Assembly: GCF_014701095.1 (NCBI RefSeq)
Contig: NZ_AP023439.1
Location: 6,808,001 to 6,872,000 of the forward strand
Reading direction: 5' to 3'
Source of the DNA: Streptomyces tuirus
Lineage (GTDB): Bacteria; Actinomycetota; Actinomycetes; Streptomycetales; Streptomycetaceae
Length of the DNA: 64,000 nucleotides
Shown here: positions 32,046-40,481 of the stretch, piece by piece
Numbering within the stretch: position 1 is the first letter of the stretch
Layout of the letters: every line of letters begins with the position of its first letter
Notes under the pieces: generated by a model
What the model saw: the letters and a program-made list of their open reading frames with translations, nothing else
What the model was told of the DNA's origin: nothing
Database searches by the model: none
Program-made: the position numbers and the translations under genes

Positions 32046-34133
32046 ATGGCTGATCGGGGAGCGAGTGCCCTGTCCCTTCCGGACGGCTGGCCCGCCCACC
32101 CGGACCCGATCCTCGTGCTCAACCGGATGGGCAGCTTCGACTGGGATCTGGACACCGGCCTGATGCAGATGGACGCCCAGGCCCACGAAGTCTTCGACGT
32201 GCGCCCCGACGAGTACGACGACCACCCCGAGACCCTCGCCAAGCGCGTCCCGCCCGACGAGTCACGGCGCCTGGACACCGCGGTCTCCCAGGCCCTGAAG
32301 GACGGCAGCGAGAACTACGGCGCCTACTTCCGCGTCCGCCGCCGCGACGGCTCCCTGCGCTGGACCCACACCCAGGGCTACATCCGGCGCGACGACACCG
32401 GACGGCCCCGCCGCATCATCGGCATCATCCGGGACGCCACCCGCGAACTCGGCGAGAGCGACGCCCGCCTCGACCAGACCGCCCGCGACGAGGCCCGCCG
32501 CGAGCAGACCAGCGTCGTCGAACTGACCACGGCCGCCCTCGCCCACGCCCGCACCGTCCAGGACGTCATCGACGTCCTCAAGGACACCCACGGCCTCGTC
32601 CACCTGGGCGCCACCAGCCTCGTCATGGGCCTGGTCGAGGCCGGCCGCATCCGCCTGGTCGCAGAGGGTCCCGCGGACAGCTTCGTGCCCGGCACCCGCG
32701 TCACCCGGATCGACGAGCCCTACCCGATGAGCGAGGCCGTACGGACCCTCGGCCCGTGCTTCATCGAGTCACCACAGGAGTTCGCCGAGCGCTACCCGCT
32801 CCTGTGGCCGCACATCACCGACCTCGACATCACCTCGGCCGCCTACCTGCCGCTCATCGTCCAGGCCCGGCCGATCGGCGTGATGGGCCTGCTCTACAGC
32901 GACCGGTACGGCTTCACCTCCGAGGAGCGCAACATCCTCGTCGCCCTCGGCAGCAGCATCGCGCAGAGCCTTCAGCGCGCTATGTTCTACGAGCAGGAGA
33001 TGGACCTCGCGCAGGGCCTCCAGCAGGCCATGCTGCCCCGGACCATCCCGAGCGTGCCCGGCGCCGACGTCGCCGTCCGCTACCGCGCCGCCACCATCGG
33101 CGGCTCCGTCGGCCGGGACATCGGCGGCGACTGGTACGACCTGATCCCGCTGCCCGGCGGCCGGGTCGGCGCCGTCATCGGCGACGTCCAGGGCCACGAC
33201 ACCCACGCGGCCGCCGTCATGGGCCAGTTGCGCATCGTGCTGCGCGCCTACGCCGCCGAGGGGCACCCCCCGGCCACCGTCATGGCCCGCGCCTCCGTCT
33301 TCCTGCACGAACTCGACACCGACCGCTCCGCGACCTGCCTCTACGCGGAGGCCGACCTGTCCACGGGCGTGCTCCAGATGGTCCGGGCCGGCCACATCGA
33401 CCCACTGGTGCGCCACACCGACGGCTCCTGCCGCCGCGTCACCGTCCCCGGCGGGCTGCCCCTCGGCCTGTCCGCCGAGTTCGGCCGCCTCGCCTACCCC
33501 GTGGGCACCATAGAGCTCGACCCCGGAGACACCCTGCTGCTGTGCACCGACGGTCTGGTCGAGCAGCCCGGCGCCGACCTCGACGACGGCATGCGCACCC
33601 TGGGATCGCTCGTCGCCACCGGCCCCGACGACGTACGGGACCTCGCCGAGCGGCTGATCGACGTGGCCGCCGAGCGCGGCGGGGACGACGACGTGGCGCT
33701 GCTCCTGCTGCGCCGGCGCGGCCCCGAGAACCCGCAGTCCGGCCGCCGGCTCCAACGGCATGTGGCGCCCGGCGACCCCGGGGCCCTCACCGAGGCCCGG
33801 CACATGATCCGCACCGCGGTCGCCGGCTGGGGAGCGGGCGAGCGCGCCGACGAGATCGAACTGGTCGCCGACGAGCTGATCACCAACGCGCTGATGCACA
33901 CCGAGGGCTCAGCCGTCGTCACCCTGCGGGCCTTCACCGGCTCCGAGCCCCGGCTGCGCGTCGAGGTGGAGGACTCCTCCAGCGCGCTGCCGCGCCGTCG
34001 CGAGGCGGGCGAGTCGGGCGTCTCCGGGCGGGGCCTGCTCCTGGTCGATCTGCTCACCGACGTGTGGGGTGTGGAGGCCCGGGGCGGCGGCAAGGCGGTG
34101 TGGTGCGAGTTCGTGGTGCCCGGCTCCGGCTGA
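32046..34133 (+). CDS. PAS-GAF-SpoIIE phosphatase-HATPase multi-domain signalling protein
   Basis: A 695-aa cytoplasmic regulator. The PAS domain (about residues 25-135: MGSFDWDLDTGLMQMDAQAH, RRIIGIIRDATRELGE) and GAF domain (about 160-315) sense unknown signals. The PP2C/SpoIIE phosphatase (about 318-558) keeps its metal Asp motifs: GGDWYDLIPL, GDVQGHD, LLCTDGLVEQ and GGDDDVALLL. A C-terminal anti-sigma-type kinase domain (about 572-695: ELVADELITNALMH, GRGLLLVDLLTDVWGV) completes it. Such fusions dephosphorylate and/or bind anti-sigma antagonists in SigB-like partner switching. ATG 32046 follows AAGGTGGG. No STAS antagonist gene is adjacent, so its target is encoded elsewhere. Another SpoIIE phosphatase lies at 35032-36213. 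Confidence 0.92.
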   Translation: MADRGASALSLPDGWPAHPDPILVLNRMGSFDWDLDTGLMQMDAQAHEVFDVRPDEYDDHPETLAKRVPPDESRRLDTAVSQALKDGSENYGAYFRVRRRDGSLRWTHTQGYIRRDDTGRPRRIIGIIRDATRELGESDARLDQTARDEARREQTSVVELTTAALAHARTVQDVIDVLKDTHGLVHLGATSLVMGLVEAGRIRLVAEGPADSFVPGTRVTRIDEPYPMSEAVRTLGPCFIESPQEFAERYPLLWPHITDLDITSAAYLPLIVQARPIGVMGLLYSDRYGFTSEERNILVALGSSIAQSLQRAMFYEQEMDLAQGLQQAMLPRTIPSVPGADVAVRYRAATIGGSVGRDIGGDWYDLIPLPGGRVGAVIGDVQGHDTHAAAVMGQLRIVLRAYAAEGHPPATVMARASVFLHELDTDRSATCLYAEADLSTGVLQMVRAGHIDPLVRHTDGSCRRVTVPGGLPLGLSAEFGRLAYPVGTIELDPGDTLLLCTDGLVEQPGADLDDGMRTLGSLVATGPDDVRDLAERLIDVAAERGGDDDVALLLLRRRGPENPQSGRRLQRHVAPGDPGALTEARHMIRTAVAGWGAGERADEIELVADELITNALMHTEGSAVVTLRAFTGSEPRLRVEVEDSSSALPRRREAGESGVSGRGLLLVDLLTDVWGVEARGGGKAVWCEFVVPGSG

Positions 34134-34155
34134 CCCGGCGTGGCACCCTGGACTC

Positions 34156-35019
34156 ATGCCGGAACTCCCCGAGGTCGAGGCGCTCAAGGACTTCCTGACC
34201 GAGCACCTCGTCGGCCAGAAGATCGCACGGGTGCTGCCCGTCGCGATCAGCGTGCTGAAGACGTACGAACCACCCCTGTCCGCGCTGGAGGGCCGGGAGG
34301 TCACCGCCGTCCACCGGTACGGCAAGTTCCTTGACCTCCACACCGCGGACGGCCCGCATCTCGTGACGCATCTGGCGCGCGCGGGCTGGCTGCACTGGAA
34401 GGACCGCCTGCCGGACGCCCCGCCCCGCCCCGGCAAGGGCCCCCTCGCGCTGCGCGCGGCCCTGGAGACCGGTGCCGGGTTCGACCTCACCGAGGCCGGC
34501 ACCCAGAAGCGCCTCGCGGTGTACGTCGTGGCCGACCCGCAGGAGGTCCCGGGCGTGGCCCGGCTCGGTCCGGACCCGCTCGCCGGCGACTTCGACGAGC
34601 GGCGCCTGGCGGAGCTCCTGGCCGGCGAACGGCGTCAGCTCAAGGGCGCGTTGCGGGACCAGAGCCTCATCGCGGGGGTGGGCAACGCCTACAGCGACGA
34701 GATCCTGCACGCGGCGAGGATGTCGCCCTTCAAACTGGCCGCGTCCCTGAGCGAGGAGGAGACCGGGCGGCTGTACGCGGCCCTGCGCGACACGCTCACC
34801 GAAGCGGTCGAACGCTCCCGGGGTGTGGCGGCCGGCCGGCTGAAGGCCGAGAAGAAGAGCGGACTGCGCGTCCACGGCCGCACCGGCGAGCCCTGTCCGG
34901 TGTGCGGCGACACCATCCGCGAGGTGTCCTTCGCCGACTCCTCGCTCCAGTACTGCCCGACCTGCCAGACCGGTGGCAAGCCGCTCGCGGACCGCAGGTT
35001 GTCCCGTCTGCTGAAGTGA
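34156..35019 (+). CDS. Fpg/Nei-family DNA glycosylase-lyase
   Basis: A 287-aa base-excision repair enzyme. The catalytic N-terminus PELPEVEALKDFL (Pro2 nucleophile and Glu3 after Met removal), the helix-two-turn-helix LIAGVGNAYSDEIL, and a C-terminal zinc finger CPVCGDTIREVSF...CPTCQ are complete. It excises oxidised bases and cleaves the abasic site. The zinc-finger tip ends TGGKPLADRRLSRLLK, and the LEGREVTAVHRYGKFLDLH core fits Fpg/Nei-like actinobacterial proteins, not clearly MutM or Nei. It is 22 nt after the PAS-GAF phosphatase and converges on the second phosphatase 12 bp away. Confidence 0.93.
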   Translation: MPELPEVEALKDFLTEHLVGQKIARVLPVAISVLKTYEPPLSALEGREVTAVHRYGKFLDLHTADGPHLVTHLARAGWLHWKDRLPDAPPRPGKGPLALRAALETGAGFDLTEAGTQKRLAVYVVADPQEVPGVARLGPDPLAGDFDERRLAELLAGERRQLKGALRDQSLIAGVGNAYSDEILHAARMSPFKLAASLSEEETGRLYAALRDTLTEAVERSRGVAAGRLKAEKKSGLRVHGRTGEPCPVCGDTIREVSFADSSLQYCPTCQTGGKPLADRRLSRLLK

Positions 35020-35031
35020 CCCGGGCCCGGG

Positions 35032-36213
35032 TCACCGGGCCGGCGGTCGCCACTCGAACATCAGGATGGTCGCGTCGTCCCGCAGTCGGCTGGTGGGCGA
35101 GTCGAGGATGGCGTGGATGAGCCGCCGCAGCGTCTCGGGTGCCAGCTCGCCCGAGGCCGTCGCCCCGATGATGTAGTCGGCGAACTGTTCGAGCCCGAAC
35201 TCCGCGCCGTCGACGGCCCTGGCCTCGGTGACCCCGTCGGTGTACATCAGCACCCGGTCGCCGGGCTTCAGCGCGATCTCGTGCGTTTCCCGCCTGCCCC
35301 CGGTCAGCAGGGACGGCATGCCCATCGGCGGGTGGGCCTCGCGCCGCATGGCGTCGACGAGCGGCCGCCGGTCACGGATGAGCAGCGGGGTGGGGTGACC
35401 GCAGTTGACCCACCGCAGTATCCCCGACGCCAGGTCCAGCTGGGCCAGGACGCCCGTGCAGAACTGGTCCGGGAGCCACTGCGAGAGCGCCTCGTCGACG
35501 CTCTCCACCAGCTCCGGCAGGTCCGCCCCGGTCCGCCGGGCGTTGCGGCACGCGGCCAGCGACACCGCCGTGGTCAGTCCTGACGCCAGGTTGTGCCCCA
35601 TGGCGTCGAGGACCGCGACATGCAGCGTCGTCTCGGTCAGGGAGTGGTCGAAGGCGTCGCCGCCGAGCTCGTAGGCGGGCTCCAGCACGGCCGTCGACAC
35701 GACGTGGGAGGTGCCGATGGTGCGGGGCGGCAGGAACGCCCGCAGCATCTCGGCGGGCAGCCGCATCGGCCGGGCGCGCAGGCGCCGTACGAAGGAGTCC
35801 TGGTACGCCCGCGCGGACGTGATCATCATGGCGAGCAGTTTGGCCAGGGCCCGGCCGCGCAGCAGCACGGACGGGGTCAGCGAGGGGCAGTTCACCGCGA
35901 TGACGCCGAGGCGTTCGGCGCCGTCCACGAGCGGGATCCAGGCCGTCATACCGCCGGCCTCGGACTCCTCCACGCGCAGCGACTGGGTGCGGTAGGTCCA
36001 GCCCGCCAGCGAGCCGTCGACGAGCAGGGAGGAGGTGACGTCGGTGAGCGGTACCAGCCGGCGCTGCTGGATGTCGGCGAGGTACACCACGGAGTTCTGG
36101 ATTCCGAGGGCCCTGGTGCAGCGGGCCACAGCCGTGGGCAGGTCCAGCGTGGCGTTCTCCGGATCGGCGAGGAACTCCTCCAGGTGGCCGTCCCCGGGCT
36201 CTGCCGTCGTCAC
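35032..36213 (-). CDS. GAF-SpoIIE (PP2C) serine phosphatase
   Basis: A 393-aa protein with an N-terminal GAF-like sensor (residues about 20-130: GIQNSVVYLADIQQRRLVPL) and a PP2C/SpoIIE domain (about 170-390) with the metal motifs ELGGDAFDH, LDAMGHNLASG, MYTDGVTEAR and LRDDATILMFEW. It should dephosphorylate a partner-switching anti-sigma antagonist. GTG 36213 has GGGGAG upstream; a GTG 30 nt earlier is possible. It is the last gene after the anti-sigma factor (110 bp gap) on the same strand, so it may belong to the sigma/anti-sigma unit. It converges on the Fpg/Nei gene. Confidence 0.9.
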   Translation of the reverse strand: MTTAEPGDGHLEEFLADPENATLDLPTAVARCTRALGIQNSVVYLADIQQRRLVPLTDVTSSLLVDGSLAGWTYRTQSLRVEESEAGGMTAWIPLVDGAERLGVIAVNCPSLTPSVLLRGRALAKLLAMMITSARAYQDSFVRRLRARPMRLPAEMLRAFLPPRTIGTSHVVSTAVLEPAYELGGDAFDHSLTETTLHVAVLDAMGHNLASGLTTAVSLAACRNARRTGADLPELVESVDEALSQWLPDQFCTGVLAQLDLASGILRWVNCGHPTPLLIRDRRPLVDAMRREAHPPMGMPSLLTGGRRETHEIALKPGDRVLMYTDGVTEARAVDGAEFGLEQFADYIIGATASGELAPETLRRLIHAILDSPTSRLRDDATILMFEWRPPAR

Positions 36214-36323
36214 CTCGTCTCCCCTCAGCGGGACCACGGGCACCCGGCGCTCTCCCGGGTGCGTCGTCCAGCAGTTTCACACCGGGGCGCGGGCGGCGCC
36301 CGGTGACAGGGGCGGACGGATGG

Positions 36324-36977
36324 TCAGCTCGGCTGGAGTCTCCACAGGACCTCGCCGGTCGCCGAGCGGATCTCGTAGCGGGCGATGTCCTCCGGATGCA
36401 TGGAGGTGCTGGCCATCATCGTGTTGGGGTGGTCGTCGTGGCCGGGCCCGTGCCAGCTGGTCGCGGTCTCCTCGGTGCCGTCGTGTCCGACGATCACCAG
36501 GTGGCAGGGGCGCGGACCCGAGGCGTCCTTCACCTTCAGCTCGACCTGGCTGCCCGAGGCCTCCTCCTCGGTGGTGACCTGTGCCCACACGCCCGTGCGC
36601 GTGTCGGTCGCGGCCACCGTCCGGGACTCCTCGGCGCTGCCCTCGGCCATCATCGCGATGCCGGGGACCGACGCCGCGAAAACCACCGAGGCGGCCAGGG
36701 CGAACAGCAGACGCCTGCGTCCGGTCCGGCGCCGGGTCGCCACCTCGGCCAGCAACCCGTCCAGCATGCGCGGGCCGGGCTGCGCCATCGGGTGCACGAA
36801 CCGCGGCGTCGCCCGCCGGTACAGCATCAACTGCCGTGTGGTCACGCCGAATTCCGTCACCTCTGCAGCGCACCGAGGGCACTCCATGAGGTGGTCCTCG
36901 AAGCGGAATGCCTCCGCCTCGTCCAGCACGCCGAGCGCGTAGGCCGCGACGTCGTGATGCCTTTCCAGGGACCTCAT
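36324..36977 (-). CDS. Zinc-finger anti-sigma factor, membrane-anchored
   Basis: A 217-aa protein with a ZAS motif H29-x3-C33-x2-C36 (FEDHLMECPRCAAEV), one transmembrane helix (about residues 90-110) and an extracytoplasmic domain (HLVIVGHDGTEETATSWHGP, YEIRSATGEVLWRL). It should hold an ECF sigma factor at the membrane; the natural partner is the ECF gene at 37795-38340, two genes upstream. The outside domain has His-rich loops. ATG 36977. The extracytoplasmic part resembles RskA-type C-terminal domains. A hypothetical gene intervenes between sigma and anti-sigma, which is unusual. Confidence 0.88.
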   Translation of the reverse strand: MRSLERHHDVAAYALGVLDEAEAFRFEDHLMECPRCAAEVTEFGVTTRQLMLYRRATPRFVHPMAQPGPRMLDGLLAEVATRRRTGRRRLLFALAASVVFAASVPGIAMMAEGSAEESRTVAATDTRTGVWAQVTTEEEASGSQVELKVKDASGPRPCHLVIVGHDGTEETATSWHGPGHDDHPNTMMASTSMHPEDIARYEIRSATGEVLWRLQPS

Positions 36978-37101
36978 GCCGAATCCTCGTGCCGTTGGGT
37001 GCGGGTGGGGTTACTCCTTGCTCCCACCGGTACGGACCAGGCAGCGGAATCACTCAAGCCGGTGACACAATCGCAACCAAAGGATTCGGAGCCCTCCGGC
37101 C

Positions 37102-37117
37102 CCCGGATTGGTCCGGG
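37102..37117 (-). terminator. Short inverted repeat CCCGGA-ttgg-TCCGGG
   Basis: A 6-bp stem lying between the hypothetical gene (stop 37129) and the anti-sigma start at 36977, next to an A/T run at its stop. It is probably a weak terminator or attenuator, implying that the anti-sigma gene may have its own promoter. Confidence 0.45.
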
Positions 37118-37128
37118 ACCGCAGAAAT

Positions 37129-37641
37129 CTAAAAAAGATGGATCGCGAGGTGTCCCAGCGGCAGTCCGAGCTGCCAGGCGGGCGTCCAGACCTTCGGCCC
37201 GTCGTCCTCCCCGACCACCGGAGCGCCCCCCGGCACCGCGTTCAGATCGGGCGCGAGCAGCTCCGTCTCCTGCAGCCAGCGCCAGGCCTCCTCGGCGAGA
37301 GACAGGTCCGGCGCGGGCCGGCCCGACCGCGCGGCGCCCACGCCGAGCTCGGCCAGCCGCTCACGCACCCACTCCTGCCACGGCTGGTCGTACGCGGTCA
37401 GCGACAGCCACGTCTCCAGCTGGGTGACGACCCGGATGCCGGACAGCTCCCCGTCGGTGTCGGACAGGAAGATGGTCAGCGCCAGGGCGTCGCGCCCGGC
37501 GCGGAACTCGAAGGACGTCGGCGGCATCAGATCGCCGGTCCGCAGCAGCTCGTCGGCGATGTACTCGGCGTACAACCACGCCATGGGGACGGTCAGTTCG
37601 CCGTCGGAACCGTCCGTGCTCCCCTGCTCTTCGTCCAGCAT
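37129..37641 (-). CDS. Conserved hypothetical protein between ECF sigma and anti-sigma genes
   Basis: A 170-aa soluble, acidic protein that I do not recognise. Visible blocks are TVPMAWLYAEYIADELLRTG, MPPTSFEFRAGRDALALTIF, WLSLTAYDQPWQEWVRERLA and EEAWRWLQETELLAPDLNAV; it is rich in Trp and Leu with mixed alpha/beta character, and has no signal peptide. ATG 37641 with AAGGG upstream. Its position suggests a role with the sigma system (153 bp after the sigma gene, 151 bp before the anti-sigma gene), but this is inference only. Confidence 0.75.
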   Translation of the reverse strand: MLDEEQGSTDGSDGELTVPMAWLYAEYIADELLRTGDLMPPTSFEFRAGRDALALTIFLSDTDGELSGIRVVTQLETWLSLTAYDQPWQEWVRERLAELGVGAARSGRPAPDLSLAEEAWRWLQETELLAPDLNAVPGGAPVVGEDDGPKVWTPAWQLGLPLGHLAIHLF

Positions 37642-37794
37642 CCCTTCCTGCCTTCCTCCGGTACGTGCGCGTCGCCCGACACCGGGCTCCCGGGGGCACT
37701 GACGTCCCCCTCCGGAACACGGATGAGGACAGCCGATTACTCAACCGGGGTCATCGGCAAGGCGCTTTACGGAGGCTTGACCCACGCATTGGTT

Positions 37795-38340
37795 TCATCG
37801 CAGGTCGGCGGCGTATCCCGGTAGCACCCTGCGCAGGGCGCGCAGCGCGTAGTACGCGCGGGACTTCACGGTACCGGGCGGGATGCCGAGGGTCGCCGCG
37901 GCTTCCGCCACACTCGCCCCCTGGAAGTACACCAGCACCAGGACTTCACGGTGCTGCGGAGTGAGTGTCTTCACAGCCTGGCGGACGTCGAGCATCGCGG
38001 CGGCCCGCTCGGCGTGGTCGGAGATGACCCGCGCGTTCTCCAGCACCGCGTCGCCGACCTCGGCCGGTCGCGCCTGACGGGCCCGCCGGGCGTCGATGGC
38101 GAGGCGCCGCGCGACGGTCATCAGCCAGGGCCGCACGGAGTCGAAGTCGTCGGCGCGCAGGGCCTCGGGATGCTGCCAGGCGCGCACCAGCGTCTCCTGG
38201 ACCAGGTCCTCCGCGCGCTGCCGGTCGCCGTCGCAGAGCCGCAGCAGCAGCGCGAAGAGGGGCCGGCCGTGCTCCCGCTGCAGTGCGGCGAGCTCGTGCT
38301 CGGCGGTCGTTCCGTTCGTGAGAGTGGATCCGGCCGTCAT
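37795..38340 (-). CDS. ECF sigma factor (sigma-70 family, group 4)
   Basis: A 181-aa RNA polymerase sigma factor with region 2 (LLLRLCDGDRQRAEDLVQET, RAWQHPEAL, VRPWLMTVARRLAIDARRAR) and region 4 (LTPQHREVLVLVYFQGASVA, EAAATLGIPPGTVKSRAYYA). It has the usual length and no C-terminal extension. It closely fits the SigK/SigL-like ECF groups paired with zinc-type anti-sigma factors. The ATG at 38340 is upstream-flanked by a perfect 12-bp tandem repeat (38414-38437). The downstream genes on the same strand are the hypothetical protein, the anti-sigma factor and a SpoIIE phosphatase. It is divergent from the CapA-like gene. Confidence 0.95.
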   Translation of the reverse strand: MTAGSTLTNGTTAEHELAALQREHGRPLFALLLRLCDGDRQRAEDLVQETLVRAWQHPEALRADDFDSVRPWLMTVARRLAIDARRARQARPAEVGDAVLENARVISDHAERAAAMLDVRQAVKTLTPQHREVLVLVYFQGASVAEAAATLGIPPGTVKSRAYYALRALRRVLPGYAADLR

Positions 38341-38413
38341 GGCCGTATGCCACCGCAGGGCGCCGCGCGGGCACAGGGCACGTACCCGGCTGTGCGGCGG
38401 ACGGTCGATCGCG

Positions 38414-38437
38414 TCGACGAACGGTTCGACGAACGGT
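38414..38437. repeat. Perfect tandem 12-mer TCGACGAACGGT x2 upstream of the ECF sigma gene
   Basis: Two adjacent identical 12-bp units, about 75-100 bp upstream of the sigma start in the divergent region shared with the CapA-like gene. A half-related ACGGTCGATCGCG precedes them. Spacing close to a helical turn suggests a possible protein-binding site. Confidence 0.7.
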
Positions 38438-38562
38438 CAGGGCGCCCGGCCATGTGGGTGCCGGACGGGCTGATGAGCGTGTCGGAGCCGCGTGGGGCGC
38501 CAGGTGCCTTCTTTCCTGATGGTGCGTAAATACGACCACAACGCCCACAGTGGGGTGAATGC

Positions 38563-39714
38563 ATGCTCGCACGCAGTCGACAGATCGCCCTGGCCCTGAC
38601 CGTCGTCCTCGCCGCAGGCGCCGCCTGCCAGGCCCGCGGACACGACAAGCCCGGCCCCGGGCGTCCGGCACCCGCCGCCGGGCCCCGCGGCTTCACACTG
38701 GTCGCCTCCGGTGACGTCCTCCCGCACAGCACGATCATCGACCGGGCCCGCTTCGACGCCGGCGGCACCGGCTACGACTTCCGGCCGATGCTCGCCGGGA
38801 TCCGTCCCGTCGTCTCCCGCGCCGACATCGCCCTGTGCCACATGGAGACCGTCTACGGCGCGGACGGCGTCTACACCGGCTACCCCACGTTCGCATCCCC
38901 GCCCGAGGTGGCCGGGGCCCTCGCCGCCACCGGCTACGACGGCTGCTCCACCGCCTCCAACCACAGCCTGGACGGCGGCGCCGACGGCATCCGCCGCACC
39001 CTCGACGCCCTCGACCGTGCCGGCGTCCGGCACGCCGGCTCGGCACGCACCGAGGAGGAGGCACGCACGGCGACCGTCCTCGGACCGGGACCGGCCGAGG
39101 TCGCCCACCTCGCCTACACCTACGACACCAACGGCCTCCCCTTCCCCGAGGGGCAGCCCTGGGCCGTCAACCTCATCGACGAGGCCAGGATCGTCGAGGA
39201 CGCCCGGGCCGCGCGCCGGGCGGGCGCCGACGTGGTCGTGGTCTCCCTGCACTGGGGCACCGAGTGGCAGGACGCCCCCGACGACCGGCAGCTGACCCTG
39301 GCCCGCAGCCTCACCGCCGCACGCACCGGCGACCGCCCCGACATCGACCTGATCCTCGGCACCCACGCCCACGTCCCGCAGGCCTACGAGAAGGTCAACG
39401 GCACCTGGGTCGTCTACGGCATGGGCGACCAGATCGCCGGCGAGATGACCAACCACGAGGGTGCCAAGGACCCCCGCGGCAACCAGTCCACCCTCGGCCG
39501 CTTCACCTTCGCCCCGCCCGCCCGGCCGGGCGAGCGCTGGAAGGTGACGAAGGCGGAGTTCGTCCCGCAGCTGTTCGACGTCGACGCCGGGCGGGTCGTG
39601 AACCTCAACCGGGCGCTCGCCCAGGGCGCCGACGTCGGGGCCGTCCGCGACCGCATCCGCGACATCGTGCTCAGCCGCGGCGCGGCCGGGGACGGACTCG
39701 TCATGGGGGAGTAG
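38563..39714 (+). CDS. CapA-family (PGA_cap) metallophosphatase-like lipoprotein
   Basis: A 383-aa exported protein: signal peptide with lipobox LAAGAAC (Cys22), then a CapA/PgsA-type domain with FTLVASGDVLPHSTIIDRAR, ADIALCHMETVYGADGVYTG, STASNHSLDGGADGIRRTLD, VVVVSLHWGTEWQDAP and DLILGTHAHVPQAYEKVNGT. These are the conserved metal and active-site loops of the bacterial poly-gamma-glutamate capsule protein family. In streptomycetes, which lack PGA capsules, the role of such proteins is unknown. ATG 38563. It is divergent from the sigma gene, and possible control by the sigma factor would need checking. Confidence 0.9.
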   Translation: MLARSRQIALALTVVLAAGAACQARGHDKPGPGRPAPAAGPRGFTLVASGDVLPHSTIIDRARFDAGGTGYDFRPMLAGIRPVVSRADIALCHMETVYGADGVYTGYPTFASPPEVAGALAATGYDGCSTASNHSLDGGADGIRRTLDALDRAGVRHAGSARTEEEARTATVLGPGPAEVAHLAYTYDTNGLPFPEGQPWAVNLIDEARIVEDARAARRAGADVVVVSLHWGTEWQDAPDDRQLTLARSLTAARTGDRPDIDLILGTHAHVPQAYEKVNGTWVVYGMGDQIAGEMTNHEGAKDPRGNQSTLGRFTFAPPARPGERWKVTKAEFVPQLFDVDAGRVVNLNRALAQGADVGAVRDRIRDIVLSRGAAGDGLVMGE

Positions 39715-39866
39715 CGCCCGCCGCTCCTCCCGCGACTGCTCCGGACCCCGCCCCGCCGGCCCGGAGCGGCGGGAGGAAGGCGAAGCAGAACGCCGGCCCC
39801 ATGGACCGGCCGTCCCCCCCCGGGCGGAAGGGGCCGCTCAATGATCGGGCGGCATCCCGCGCCGCC

Positions 39867-40328
39867 CTACGGCACCACCGTCACAGGCCAGCGCCCCGCC
39901 TTCACCAGGCGGACCGCCACCGAGCCGACGATCCGGTGGCCCGCCTGCTCCGAGGCGCCCACGACCACCGCGTCGGCCTTCAGTTCGTCGGCCGCCGTCA
40001 CCAGGCCGTTGTACGGGTCGCCGCGGAACGTGTGGAACTCCCAGCGGACCTCGAATATCCCCTTGAGCCGCTCGGCCGACTCCCGGATCTGCGCCACCAG
40101 GTCCTCGGCGATCTCGTCCGTCGTCCCGGCCACCGGCACCCCCAGCGCGGCGCCCGCCGCCAGCACCGGCTGCACGTACACCACGGCGAGCAGCGCGTGC
40201 TGCCGCCGGGCGAGTCCGGCGGCGTAGGCCGCGGCCCGCAGGGAGGAATCGGAGCCGTCCACCCCGACCACGATCACCTTCGGACCGTCCGTGCCCCGCT
40301 CGAACCGATGGGAGTACTGTTCCGTCAC
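39867..40328 (-). CDS. Universal stress protein (UspA family)
   Basis: A 153-aa single-domain Usp: KVIVVGVDGSDSSLRAAAYA at the N-terminus, YVQPVLAAGAALGVPVAGTT in the middle and the ATP-binding loop VVVGASEQAGHRIVGSVAVR near the C-terminus. The G-x2-G-x9-GS pattern is only partly kept (VGAS, then VGS). It probably acts in stress or dormancy responses. ATG 40328. It is divergent from lysX with 153 bp between. Confidence 0.93.
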   Translation of the reverse strand: MTEQYSHRFERGTDGPKVIVVGVDGSDSSLRAAAYAAGLARRQHALLAVVYVQPVLAAGAALGVPVAGTTDEIAEDLVAQIRESAERLKGIFEVRWEFHTFRGDPYNGLVTAADELKADAVVVGASEQAGHRIVGSVAVRLVKAGRWPVTVVP

Positions 40329-40481
40329 GCCGCGAGGCTATCCGAACCCCCCGGCCCGCCCGCCGGGCGGGAGGCCGGACCCAGCGCACCGGTGGCGGAG
40401 GGGATTCCCGGGCCTCCTGGGCCGCGCGGGGCGGGAGCGCTCGACGGGCGAGGAGGCGCCGGTGTTCCTAGAGTCGAAAGC

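Noticed and set aside
38835..40481. Upstream extension of the lysX frame by about 550 codons
   Set aside because: The extension covers the CapA-like gene and Usp promoter in another frame and is Arg/Pro-rich shadow. ATG 40482 gives the normal LysX N-terminus.
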